DNA of 64,000 nt, taken from assembly GCA_947642555.1 (NCBI GenBank), contig CANRSX010000019.1, positions 1 to 64,000 of the forward strand. The letters run 5' to 3'. This document shows positions 1-6,639 of this stretch, piece after piece. The DNA comes from an uncultured Roseburia sp. (GTDB taxonomy: Bacteria; Bacillota; Clostridia; Lachnospirales; Lachnospiraceae). The position numbers were made by a program, and so were the translations under genes. Each line of letters starts with the position of its first letter. Position 1 is the first letter of the stretch. Under the pieces are notes generated by a model. That model made no database searches and was not told the DNA's origin. It was given only the letters and a program-made list of their open reading frames with translations.

Positions 1-48
1 GTCAAGGAACTCCGGGACGACAAGAAAGAAAAGGAAAAGGCTGAATAA
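1..48 (+). CDS. C-terminal end of an upstream gene (partial)
   Basis: The window opens in frame 1 with fifteen charged, lysine- and glutamate-rich codons before a TAA stop. They read like the tail of a longer protein. Nothing identifies the family. Given the attachment site at 1247-1290, it is probably the last part of a prophage or integrative-element gene. Confidence 0.45.
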   Translation, partial: VKELRDDKKEKEKAE

Positions 49-64
49 GCCAAGGAACTAAAAA

Positions 65-88
65 GGGCGGCAGATGTACAAGCCGCCC
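65..88 (+). terminator. GC-rich hairpin after the first gene
   Basis: GGGCGGC (65-71) pairs perfectly with GCCGCCC (82-88) around a 10-nt loop. There is no clear T-tract behind it, so it may be a weak terminator or a transcript-end stabiliser. Confidence 0.4.
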
Positions 89-135
89 GGTTAATAAAGG
101 ATAATTGAAGTTTTACGATAAATGGGAGGAAAAAA

Positions 136-402
136 ATGAAGGAACATGTGAGAGAACGGATAATGGAACAGTATGGGGCAGAGGCACTGGAGAAGATCGA
201 GAACGCCAATCTGAGTGGGAATATGTTTCTGGTATATGCAGATGATTACACATTTGAGATTATCGGCGGGATACTGACGAACCACAGCATGAGTGTTGAC
301 GATGCAATTGATTTCCTGGGCGTGGACATGGATGCCTGGGCAGAAGACCAAGGCTTTGATGGTTGGGATTACGGGGCCTTGTGCCTGGTGGATGTTGAAT
401 AA
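136..402 (+). CDS. Small acidic protein of unknown function
   Basis: The ORF encodes 88 residues. A GGGAGGA ribosome binding site lies just upstream of the ATG, and a hairpin with a T-run follows the stop, so it looks like a complete expressed gene. The protein is acidic, with an N-terminal charged helix (KEHVRERIMEQYG) and several Asp/Trp residues near the C-terminus. No signal peptide or membrane helix is visible. I do not recognise the family. Its position inside the probable integrated element suggests an accessory or prophage gene. Confidence 0.65.
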   Translation: MKEHVRERIMEQYGAEALEKIENANLSGNMFLVYADDYTFEIIGGILTNHSMSVDDAIDFLGVDMDAWAEDQGFDGWDYGALCLVDVE

Positions 403-407
403 ATGAA

Positions 408-436
408 AGGGCAGTAGAAATACTGCTCTTTTTTCT
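408..436 (+). terminator. Intrinsic terminator of the 136-402 gene
   Basis: GCAGTA (411-416) pairs with TACTGC (421-426) around a GAAA loop and is followed by a T-rich run. It sits directly after the stop of the small gene and before the left arm of the inverted repeat at 449. Confidence 0.75.
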
Positions 437-460
437 TATAGATTACAACTAAACACGGAT

Positions 461-742
461 ATGGAGAGCACAAACTCCATCATAAAATCCAAAGTTACAA
501 AATGTGATTACCGGCACGCAGCGACAATCTATAATGTATCCATTGAAAACAATAACATGTACATGATCGTTGGAAGTGAAGGAAACCATGTGCAGGTGAC
601 AATCGGCGTTGTAATGTCAAATACTTTTTATTCATGGGACATTTACAAAAGCGGAGAGTTATTCACAGTCGGGACCGTCGGACTAAACGTTTCCATTACC
701 CCTTCAACGGGGATTTTTTGTACAGTGCTAAAAATTAGCTAA
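461..742 (+). CDS. Possible invertible cassette ORF, plus-strand copy
   Basis: This 93-residue ORF starts inside the inverted repeat. It has no convincing ribosome binding site, and the frame is open upstream to 407. The composition (many Val, Ile, Thr, Gly, Asn and aromatic residues) suggests a beta-rich C-terminal domain like those of phage receptor-binding proteins. That fits a cassette expressed only after fusion to an N-terminal part elsewhere. No family is recognised, and expression from its own ATG is doubtful. Confidence 0.4.
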   Translation: MESTNSIIKSKVTKCDYRHAATIYNVSIENNNMYMIVGSEGNHVQVTIGVVMSNTFYSWDIYKSGELFTVGTVGLNVSITPSTGIFCTVLKIS

Positions 743-746
743 ATAG

Positions 747-1085
747 CTATTTAAGCCCGTAGATATTAACGTATATGCCTGTCCACGAATATACATATAC
801 ATATGATACATAAAGCACACCTGACGCATACCGGCCATTAGCCCTCATACTGTATCCAGTGTCAATTGGTACGGGGCTGTTATGGGAGCTATAAAATGAA
901 AATGGGATCTCTAGACCAAAGAGCATTCCCTTTGGGACATAGATCGCATTACCATTATAAGAATCGCCATAGATCAGTATATACAAGGCGTTATATGTAT
1001 TGTAGTTTAGTATGGCAATATTTGTTGGTGCTGTAATAAACTGGTTTACTAATTCTGTCGCCGTATTTTGCGATACGCCTTTCAT
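747..1085 (-). CDS. Possible invertible cassette ORF, minus-strand copy
   Basis: This 112-residue ORF begins with the same 15 bases as the plus-strand cassette and ends four bases from it. It is rich in Tyr, Asn, Ile and Gly (YNTYNALYILIYG, VLYVSYVYVYSW), again like a beta-structured fibre tip. Upstream on its own strand is an A-rich stretch with no GGAGG site. The two proteins are not obviously homologous beyond the shared start, as expected of alternative cassettes. Confidence 0.45.
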   Translation of the reverse strand: MKGVSQNTATELVNQFITAPTNIAILNYNTYNALYILIYGDSYNGNAIYVPKGMLFGLEIPFSFYSSHNSPVPIDTGYSMRANGRYASGVLYVSYVYVYSWTGIYVNIYGLK

Positions 1086-1185
1086 ATCCGTGTTTAGCTT
1101 TTTTATTTTTTTTTGATATTTATTGTTTATGATTCAGTTTCTTCCTTATTACAATTTATCATACTTATTACACGCGTAACTTTAT

Positions 1186-1208
1186 AATGTACGCAAAATG
1201 TACGCAAA
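1186..1208 (+). repeat. Two 11-bp tandem repeats near the attachment site
   Basis: AATGTACGCAA is repeated in tandem (1186-1196 and 1197-1207), about 40 bp left of the tRNA-Lys fragment. Short direct repeats next to an att core are typical arm-type integrase binding sites. That role is inferred from position only. Confidence 0.4.
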
Positions 1209-1246
1209 TGTCTCTCAAACCCGCATAAATAGCGGATTGACCACAT

Positions 1247-1290
1247 GACTTTTAATCAGGTTGTCCGGGGTTCGAATCCCCGATGTCTCA
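1247..1290 (+). other. 3' part of tRNA-Lys(UUU): probable attachment site of an integrated element
   Basis: The segment carries an anticodon-loop-like CTTTTAA, the T-arm with GGTTCGAATCC, and a 3' acceptor strand ending GATGTCTCA. No matching 5' half lies upstream. Integration into the 3' end of a tRNA gene leaves such a fragment at the far end. With the tRNA sense on the plus strand, the element should lie to the left, so positions 1-1246 would be element DNA and 1291 onward chromosome. The site fits the small uncharacterised genes to its left. Confidence 0.7.
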
Positions 1291-1380
1291 TTACGCTAAA
1301 ACAGCCGGATCCCAGTAAAATGTAAGGGTTTCATAAGGATGTTTTTTAAGGTGAGGATTTGCGGTATGGCATTTTGGGTG

Positions 1381-1644
1381 CTATACCGCTTTTCCTTTCC
1401 ATAAAGTGACCTTTGAATGGTCGAATGTTCCGACGTGGTTGTAGATAATCTCAATCTCCTGTAACCGCCGCCCGCTGCTCTTGTCGGGTGCATGAACGAT
1501 TATCCTATCCACAAACTCATGCAGTATTTCGGGTGTAGCGCCATGGAAATGTGCATAACAGGCCATTCCGCCGATGGTGATGCCCTTGAGTATGATGCGG
1601 CGCTCTTCCAGTGTCAGATGGGAATAGGCATTTGTATTTTCCAT
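1381..1644 (-). pseudogene. Chimeric remnant: transposase-like start fused to large serine recombinase C-terminus
   Basis: The start at 1644 has a GGAGGT ribosome binding site. The first residues (AYSHLTLEERRII) resemble the N-terminus of IS30-family transposases. The remainder (TPEILHEFVDRIIVHAPDKSSG, then an EIEIIYNHVG-like end) matches the C-terminal DUF4368-type tail of TnpX-like large serine recombinases. The resolvase catalytic domain is absent. The ORF is about 87 codons, where the intact enzyme has about 500. A hairpin with arms GCGGTAT and ATACCGC follows the stop. It is most likely a deletion fusion left by mobile elements. Confidence 0.65.
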
Positions 1645-1711
1645 AGTGTTACCTCCAGTCAGGGAGGCGCCTGCCGATAAGGAAAGTGTAAGACTAAATG
1701 CCACTGGACTT

Positions 1712-1799
1712 CAAGTGGAAGTTGGGGAAAGACTAACTTCCACTTGCACCCCCGAGAAGTGGAAGTTAACTTTTCACTTCACCTAACTTTTCACTTCAC
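1712..1799. repeat. Cluster of inverted and direct repeats
   Basis: CAAGTGGAAGTT (1712-1723) is perfectly inverted at 1735-1746, and AAGTGGAAGTT recurs at 1757-1767. Then AACTTTTCACTTCAC occurs twice (1768-1782 and 1785-1799) with a 17-bp period. The cluster lies between the recombinase remnant and the promoter of the SHOCT gene. It could be a recombinase site or an operator. Confidence 0.55.
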
Positions 1800-1826
1800 T
1801 GAAGAAATTTTTCAGATTAAAGATGA

Positions 1827-1855
1827 TTGACTTATGCGCATGACAGGCGTATAAA
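1827..1855 (+). promoter_or_regulatory. Promoter of the SHOCT-domain gene
   Basis: TTGACT (1827-1832) and TATAAA (1850-1855) are 17 bp apart, about 60 bp before the ATG at 1917. This is a good sigma-A-type match. Confidence 0.6.
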
Positions 1856-1916
1856 TATGGCTATGAGAAGAAATAAAAGAAAGAATGCAGATTTAAAATT
1901 GATAAAGAGGTGAAAA

Positions 1917-3101
1917 ATGGCGATGAAATCAGAACTGCTGGCGCATTTTTACGGGGAATACAAAACCGGAGGCGTTTTCGGCAAAAAGAACAGGGTATTT
2001 GTGTACCTCAGAGAAGATTCTGTGGAGGGCGTGGGTGCGGTATTCTTTTCTGATAAATTTAATGAGAGAGAGCTGGAAATAGATTTAAAACAGATTCAGG
2101 ATGTCAGAAAAACGAATGTCGGCGGCGAGGAGTGCCTGCAGATCACGTTTCGGATTTCCAATAATCTTGTGAGAAATAAAGCGGATGAGCAGATTCTTTT
2201 CCCGAATCTGGAAAAGATCGATGAGGCGACCCGGATGATATGGGAGCAGAAAAAGAAGATCGAAGATGCGGAGAGAAGAAAGCGCGACGAGGAGACGCAG
2301 AGGAAAAATCAGCAGCTGATCGAGGAGCAGCAGCGGGAGGAAGAGTGCCGCCTGTTTTATCAGGACTGTTACCAGTTCCATATTGCCCGCCATAACCGGC
2401 CATATTTCGAACTGTATCGGGACGGGCTGCTGTTTCAGGCGATTTATCTCGACGAGGAAAAGCGGCTGAATTTTCTGCAGATTGACGGGTATGCACATGC
2501 GGAAAACAACGGCTGTGTCCCTTATGATAAGATACATTATTATGAGAAGGCGGGAAGCGTACATTATACTACGGATATAAATGGGAGCTTTTCCAGTTTT
2601 GGAGGAAGCTTTACCGGCGCAAGCGTGTCAAAAGCGGCGGGTATTGCCGGAGGGCTGCTGTTTGGCCCGATGGGGATGATGGCCGGGGCGCTGCTGACCT
2701 ATAAGCCCGCGGAGATGAAAATGCCTGAGACGTCCGCACAGATTACCTCTGAGGCACACCGGATCGACGAGCGGAGTGTGATACTGAATTATTATTCGGA
2801 TGTAAAGCAGCAGCTGATTGATATCGAGCTGCCGGCTGACTGTTATAATTTCCTGCAGACCTATCTTCCTGAGAAGCGTCACAGTATTGTGATGGAGCTG
2901 GAAAAGGAGACGATAAAAAATGTGCAGGGGATCGAGACGGAACGCCCGCAGATCCCGGAGCAGAAGGCCGTGCAGATCGGGACAGACGAGTCGATGGAAG
3001 AGTTTGAAAACCGGGTGAAAAAACTGAAAATTATGTATGATAACGGACTTTTGTCGGAAGAAGAGTTTCTCAATGAAAAGAAAAAACTGTTAAATTTCTG
3101 A
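1917..3101 (+). CDS. SHOCT-domain protein with coiled coil
   Basis: The gene encodes 394 residues. Residues 1-110 look like a PH-like beta domain. A highly charged coiled coil follows at about 110-145 (EQKKKIEDAERRKRD), then a second globular part at about 150-330 with a glycine-rich hydrophobic stretch near 240-265 (AAGIAGGLLFGPMGMM). The C-terminal 30 residues are a SHOCT motif (ENRVKKLKIMYDNGLLSEEE). SHOCT motifs are common in small bacterial proteins and are thought to mediate oligomerisation. An AAAGAGG site precedes the ATG. It has its own promoter and no operon partners. The function is unknown. Confidence 0.75.
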   Translation: MAMKSELLAHFYGEYKTGGVFGKKNRVFVYLREDSVEGVGAVFFSDKFNERELEIDLKQIQDVRKTNVGGEECLQITFRISNNLVRNKADEQILFPNLEKIDEATRMIWEQKKKIEDAERRKRDEETQRKNQQLIEEQQREEECRLFYQDCYQFHIARHNRPYFELYRDGLLFQAIYLDEEKRLNFLQIDGYAHAENNGCVPYDKIHYYEKAGSVHYTTDINGSFSSFGGSFTGASVSKAAGIAGGLLFGPMGMMAGALLTYKPAEMKMPETSAQITSEAHRIDERSVILNYYSDVKQQLIDIELPADCYNFLQTYLPEKRHSIVMELEKETIKNVQGIETERPQIPEQKAVQIGTDESMEEFENRVKKLKIMYDNGLLSEEEFLNEKKKLLNF

Positions 3102-3129
3102 TTGCTTTTCCGGAAGAATGTGTTATACT
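3102..3129 (+). promoter_or_regulatory. Promoter upstream of the THF riboswitch
   Basis: TTGCTT (3102-3107) and TATACT (3124-3129) are 16 bp apart, about 28 bp before the riboswitch. They begin immediately after the stop of the SHOCT gene. Confidence 0.55.
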
Positions 3130-3156
3130 GATAAAGTCGCACAATTTCATAGTCAT

Positions 3157-3254
3157 TGCAGAGTAGACACATGCGCGTTAAGTGCTGCCTGAACAGGGAG
3201 TTGTCAGGCGGACGAAAAGATTTTCTTGCGGTGCATGCGTCGCATCCCGCTGCA
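3157..3254 (+). ncRNA. THF (tetrahydrofolate) riboswitch
   Basis: The segment contains the conserved GAGTAGA near its 5' end, then GCGTTAAGTG, a variable stem, and a GCGGTGCATGCG-type 3' part. Closing stem TGCAG (3157-3161) pairs with CTGCA (3250-3254). This order matches the THF-I riboswitch found upstream of folT in Clostridia. It lies 79 bases before the folT-like gene and probably controls its translation or termination in response to reduced folate. Confidence 0.85.
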
Positions 3255-3332
3255 TCAGAAGATAGGAATATTATCTCCCGTTGTAGTAAGAGGTCTGCAA
3301 AGAAACAGGTTTCATAAGGGAGGTAATTTTTT

Positions 3333-3902
3333 ATGAAAAAATTTGTTGCTTTGTTTACCGCATCGTTCCAGGAGCTAAGACAGGTCAGAACCGTCACGGT
3401 GATGGCAATGTTTGCCGCGATTGCGGTCGTCCTTGGCATGTTTTCCGTCGAGATCGGGCCCTATATCCGGATCGGTTTTTCTTCGATTCCGAACGGACTG
3501 GTATCGTATCTGTTCGGTCCGGTTGCGGGAAGTCTTTTTGCCGGCACTTTGGACATTATAAAATATGTCATAAAGCCGAGCGGAGCATTTTTCCCGCCAA
3601 TGACGCTCGTGACCATGCTTGCCGGACTGATTTACGGCTGTATGTATTACAAAAAATCCATCACGCTGCCGCGTGTGCTTGCGGCAAAGTTTCTCGTGAT
3701 GCTGATCTGTAACGTGATATTAAACACGCTGTGTCTCTCGATGCTTTACGGAAAAGGGTTTTTTGTGCTGCTTCCCGCCCGGGCGCTGAAAAATCTGATC
3801 ATGTGGCCGGTGGATTCCATTGTGTTTTACACGGTGGCGAAGGCGCTGGAGCGCATCGGGGTATTCCGCTTTCTGCATTTTTCCCGCGGACAGCAAATTT
3901 AG
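3333..3902 (+). CDS. folT: Folate ECF transporter S component
   Basis: The protein has 189 residues and about five or six hydrophobic segments, the size of an ECF-transporter substrate-binding (S) subunit. It binds the vitamin in the membrane and hands it to a shared EcfA/EcfA'/EcfT module encoded elsewhere. Features include the N-terminal segment before helix 1 (TVTVMAMFAAIAVVLGMF), the RIGFSSIPNGLVSYLFGPV region and FPPMTLVTMLAGLIYG, all typical of the folate group. The THF riboswitch immediately upstream is strong independent support for folate as substrate. The ribosome binding site is GGGAGG. Confidence 0.85.
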   Translation: MKKFVALFTASFQELRQVRTVTVMAMFAAIAVVLGMFSVEIGPYIRIGFSSIPNGLVSYLFGPVAGSLFAGTLDIIKYVIKPSGAFFPPMTLVTMLAGLIYGCMYYKKSITLPRVLAAKFLVMLICNVILNTLCLSMLYGKGFFVLLPARALKNLIMWPVDSIVFYTVAKALERIGVFRFLHFSRGQQI

Positions 3903-4031
3903 TTTTACAATCCCGGATTCTGTGATATAATGAGCGTGAGCGAGATGAAGCGAAGCGGAATCGAGCGGCACTGCGACGCTGCGGCGCAGCGGGCAAAGCG
4001 GGGGCCGGGACAGATATTACGGGGGTAAGAG

Positions 4032-4325
4032 ATGAGATCAAGAAGAGTGCCGTTGGCGGCAGATGTAGTAAAATATGAGGTCGGATGCGGTATGGAGGAC
4101 GGCTTTGAGCTGTGGCCGGACGTTGTGACTAAGGGATGGATCGTCACGGATTTTCTGGTAAAGATAACGAGAGAGGACGGGACGATTGTCTGCCCGTATA
4201 TTTTAAACCGGCGTGGGCGCGAATTTATCGGAGTGGGCGACTATATCGTTCGCGATGAGGATGGGACGACACATGTCTGCGGCGCGGATAAGGTTTGGAA
4301 GCGCTACGAAAAGACGGAGGAATAA
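4032..4325 (+). CDS. Small conserved-looking protein of unknown function
   Basis: The 97-residue protein has a GGGGG-type ribosome binding site and no membrane segments. The end (GVGDYIVRDEDGTTHVCGADKVWKRYE) resembles the GDxIVxG...F...Y end found in many small phage or accessory proteins of Firmicutes; this is similarity by eye. The upstream 130 bases (3903-4031) show no clear promoter. A hairpin and tRNA-Leu follow directly. Confidence 0.6.
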   Translation: MRSRRVPLAADVVKYEVGCGMEDGFELWPDVVTKGWIVTDFLVKITREDGTIVCPYILNRRGREFIGVGDYIVRDEDGTTHVCGADKVWKRYEKTEE

Positions 4326-4342
4326 GGTCAGAACATGATATC

Positions 4343-4364
4343 TCCGGCCGGGAGACCGGCCGGA
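4343..4364 (+). terminator. 9-bp GC hairpin with GAGA tetraloop before tRNA-Leu
   Basis: TCCGGCCGG (4343-4351) pairs perfectly with CCGGCCGGA (4356-4364) around GAGA, a GNRA tetraloop. There is no T-tract. It ends four bases before the tRNA and could be a 3' end for the upstream gene or a processing signal. Confidence 0.5.
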
Positions 4365-4368
4365 TTAT

Positions 4369-4448
4369 GCGGGTATGGCGGAATTGGCAGACGCGTCAGA
4401 TTTAGGTTCTGGTGGGAGACCGTGCAGGTTCGAGTCCTGTTACCCGCA
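4369..4448 (+). tRNA. tRNA-Leu (anticodon UAG)
   Basis: The acceptor arms GCGGGTA (4369-4375) and TACCCGC (4441-4447) pair fully, with discriminator A at 4448. The D-arm, an anticodon loop TTTAGGT giving TAG, a long variable arm (class II) and GGTTCGAGTCC in the T-arm are all present. CCA is not encoded. Confidence 0.95.
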
Positions 4449-4529
4449 CTATAACGTTTGCACATTTATTTTAGCAAAAGTTAAAGTTCAGCCCGCGTCA
4501 TTCGCAAAACTCAGGAAATTCAAATCCTC

Positions 4530-4558
4530 TTGACAGCCTTCCTTCAGACGCGTATACT
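4530..4558 (+). promoter_or_regulatory. Promoter of the riboflavin operon
   Basis: Consensus TTGACA (4530-4535) and TATACT (4553-4558) have a 17-bp spacer, about 20 bp before the FMN riboswitch. Confidence 0.8.
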
Positions 4559-4577
4559 GATCAAAGAAACAGAATAA

Positions 4578-4702
4578 AATCTTCAGGGCAGGGTGCGATT
4601 CCCTACCGGTGGTACAGCCCACGAGCCTGTCGCTGCGATGTCAGCGGGGCATGATTCGGTGAGACTCCGAGGCCGACAGTATAGTCTGGATAGAAGAAGA
4701 TA
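4578..4702 (+). ncRNA. FMN riboswitch (RFN element)
   Basis: The invariant RFN blocks are present: AGGGCAGGGTG near the 5' end, CCGGTGGT, AGCCCACGAGCC, then GACTCCGAGGCCGACAGT and AGTCTGGATAGAAGA at the 3' side. Flanking ATCTTC and GAAGAAGAT close the basal stem. FMN binding represses downstream riboflavin genes. Here two terminators follow before ribD, so control is probably by transcription termination. Confidence 0.97.
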
Positions 4703-4746
4703 AGAAGATGCAGGATCAGTCTGTGGTTTTGCGTGCGAAAAAAGTG

Positions 4747-4779
4747 CTCTGGATTGTGTTTACATTCCAGAGTTTTTTT
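4747..4779 (+). terminator. Riboswitch-associated terminator 1
   Basis: CTCTGGA (4747-4753) pairs with TCCAGAG (4766-4772), followed by seven Ts. It lies 45 bases after the FMN aptamer and is probably its expression platform. Confidence 0.85.
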
Positions 4780-4817
4780 ATGCGCATGGTGACCGTTCTT
4801 TTGATTCTGTTCTGTGC

Positions 4818-4844
4818 CCTGAGCCTTGCGGTTCAGGTTTTTTT
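4818..4844 (+). terminator. Riboswitch-associated terminator 2
   Basis: CCTGAGCC (4818-4825) pairs with GGTTCAGG (4830-4837) with one G-T wobble and a TTGC loop, followed by seven Ts. It is a second strong terminator before ribD. Confidence 0.8.
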
Positions 4845-4880
4845 ATGCCCTGACGGTGTGCAAAAACGGAGGTGAATCAG

Positions 4881-5987
4881 ATGGACGACAATGCTTATAT
4901 GCGGTTGGCGATAGAGCTCGCGGAGCGCGGAACCGGGCGGGTCTCGCCAAACCCGCTGGTGGGTGCCGTGATTGTAAAGGACGGAGAAATCATCGGAGGG
5001 GGCTGGCATGAGCGGTACGGGGAGGCGCATGCGGAGCGAAATGCGCTGGCCGCGTGCACGCAGCCGCCGGAGGGGGCGACGATGTATGTCACGCTGGAGC
5101 CCTGCTGTCACTACGGGAGACAGCCGCCCTGCACGGATGCGGTCATAAAGGCTGGAATCCGGCGGGTGGTGACCGGCTCCGGCGATCCCAATCCGCTTGT
5201 GGCGGGAGGCGGGATCCGGATGCTGCGGGAGCACGGGATCGAGGTGACGGAGCACGTGATGCAGGAGGAGTGCGACCGGTTAAATGAAGTGTTTTTCCAC
5301 TATATCCGGACGGGAAGGCCGTTTGTCGTGATGAAATACGCGATGACCATGGACGGCAAAATCGCGGCGGTCACCGGCGCTTCGAAGTGGATCACCGGGG
5401 AGGCGGCGCGGGAGCACGTGCAGAGGCAGCGAAACCGCTATACCGCGATCATGGCGGGGGTGGGAACCGTGCTGGCGGATGACCCGCTGCTGACCTGCCG
5501 GATGGAGGGCGGCAGGAATCCGTTGCGCATCATCTGCGACAGCAGCCTGCGCACACCGCTCGCGTCAAAAGTAGTTATAACAGCGGAAGAAGTGCCGACG
5601 ATCCTTGCCACCTGCTGCGGCGACCGGGAAAGACAGCTCGCATATGAAAGGCTGGGATGCCGTATCCTCTGCCTGGGGGAGAAGGATGGCCATGTGGATC
5701 TGCGGCAGCTGATGAAGCGGCTGGGAGAGGAGCAGATCGACAGCATCCTGCTGGAAGGCGGAGGCACGCTGAACTGGGCGGCGCTAAAGAGCGGGATTGT
5801 CACGAAGGTGCAGGCATATCTCGCGCCGAAGCTGTTTGGCGGGGAGACGGCGAAGACGCCGGTGGAGGGCGCTGGCGTTCTGGCTCCGTCGGACGCCTTT
5901 CTGCTGAAAAAGGGCACGGTGACCTTCCTTGGGGATGATATTCTGATCGAAAGCGAGGTGGCGGCTGATGTTTACGGGGATTGTTGA
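4881..5987 (+). CDS. ribD: Bifunctional riboflavin biosynthesis deaminase/reductase
   Basis: RibD deaminates and then reduces the pyrimidine intermediate of riboflavin synthesis. The N-terminal deaminase has the zinc motif HAERNAL and the PCCHYGRQPPC block at about residues 47-85. The C-terminal reductase begins at about 145 with RPFVVMKYAMTMDGKIA and contains ILLEGGGTLN. The protein has 368 residues, normal for the fused enzyme. I chose ATG 4881 with GGAGG at 4868; an in-frame GTG at 4872 overlaps that site. The 3' end overlaps ribE by 20 bases. It is first in the FMN-controlled operon. Confidence 0.95.
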   Translation: MDDNAYMRLAIELAERGTGRVSPNPLVGAVIVKDGEIIGGGWHERYGEAHAERNALAACTQPPEGATMYVTLEPCCHYGRQPPCTDAVIKAGIRRVVTGSGDPNPLVAGGGIRMLREHGIEVTEHVMQEECDRLNEVFFHYIRTGRPFVVMKYAMTMDGKIAAVTGASKWITGEAAREHVQRQRNRYTAIMAGVGTVLADDPLLTCRMEGGRNPLRIICDSSLRTPLASKVVITAEEVPTILATCCGDRERQLAYERLGCRILCLGEKDGHVDLRQLMKRLGEEQIDSILLEGGGTLNWAALKSGIVTKVQAYLAPKLFGGETAKTPVEGAGVLAPSDAFLLKKGTVTFLGDDILIESEVAADVYGDC

Positions 5988-6627
5988 AGAAATCGGGACA
6001 GTGGAGCGGATCCGGCGGGGAGCGGCCTCCGCGGTGCTTTCGATCCGCGCCAGAAGGGTGCCTGAGGGGACGAAGATCGGGGACAGCATTGCGGTAAACG
6101 GTGTCTGCCTGACAGTTGTAGAGATTGATGACGGGCATTTTCAGGCGGACGTCATGCATGAGACCCTGGACCGTTCTGCGCTGAAGACGCTTTTGCCGGG
6201 AAGCCGGGTCAACCTGGAGCGCGCCATGCCTGCGGACGGGCGGTTTGGCGGACATATCGTGGCGGGCCATGTGGACGGCGTGGGCCGGATTACCGGCATC
6301 CGGCGCGACGATACGGCTGTCTGGTATACGATCGCGGCAGAGGAGGCGGTGCTGCGCTACATTGTGGAGAAGGGATCTGTCGCGGTGGACGGGGTCAGCC
6401 TGACCGTGGCGAAGGTCACACGGACGGATTTTTCCATTTCAGCGATCCCGCACACGGTGGGACACACGACGCTTGCGGAGAGAAGAGAGGGGGATCCGGT
6501 GAATTTGGAGACGGATATCATCGGGAAATATGTGGAAAAACTGATGTTTTTCGCCGCGGAAAAGAGCGATAACAGGCAGAAAACAGGCGGGATCACGATG
6601 GATTTTTTATCAGAAAACGGATTTTAA
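5968..6627 (+). CDS. ribE: Riboflavin synthase alpha chain
   Basis: The enzyme dismutates two 6,7-dimethyl-8-ribityllumazine molecules to riboflavin. The hallmark MFTGIVEEIGTV opens the protein. Two lumazine-binding repeats follow, each with a VNGVCLTV or VDGVSLTV block (about residues 45 and 140) and a GHVDGVG segment near 100. It has 219 residues, within the family range, and overlaps ribD, implying translational coupling. An extra tail of about 15 residues after the second repeat is not conserved. Confidence 0.95.
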   Translation: MFTGIVEEIGTVERIRRGAASAVLSIRARRVPEGTKIGDSIAVNGVCLTVVEIDDGHFQADVMHETLDRSALKTLLPGSRVNLERAMPADGRFGGHIVAGHVDGVGRITGIRRDDTAVWYTIAAEEAVLRYIVEKGSVAVDGVSLTVAKVTRTDFSISAIPHTVGHTTLAERREGDPVNLETDIIGKYVEKLMFFAAEKSDNRQKTGGITMDFLSENGF

Positions 6628-6639
6628 GGAGGAAGAGAG

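Larger units (their letters stand above)
449..1097. repeat. 15-bp inverted repeats bounding two convergent ORFs (possible invertible segment)
   Basis: CTAAACACGGATATG occurs at 449-463 on the plus strand and, exactly inverted, at 1083-1097. In each copy the final ATG is the first ATG of an inward-reading ORF (461-742 plus, 747-1085 minus). The two ORFs almost meet in the middle. This geometry matches shufflon or invertible tail-fibre cassettes, where recombination at short inverted repeats exchanges C-terminal segments. No invertase is in the window, so inversion is inferred only. Confidence 0.5.

Noticed and set aside
2085-2564. Long minus-strand ORF inside the SHOCT gene
   Set aside because: It is the antisense shadow of a well supported gene, with no ribosome binding site or recognisable domain.
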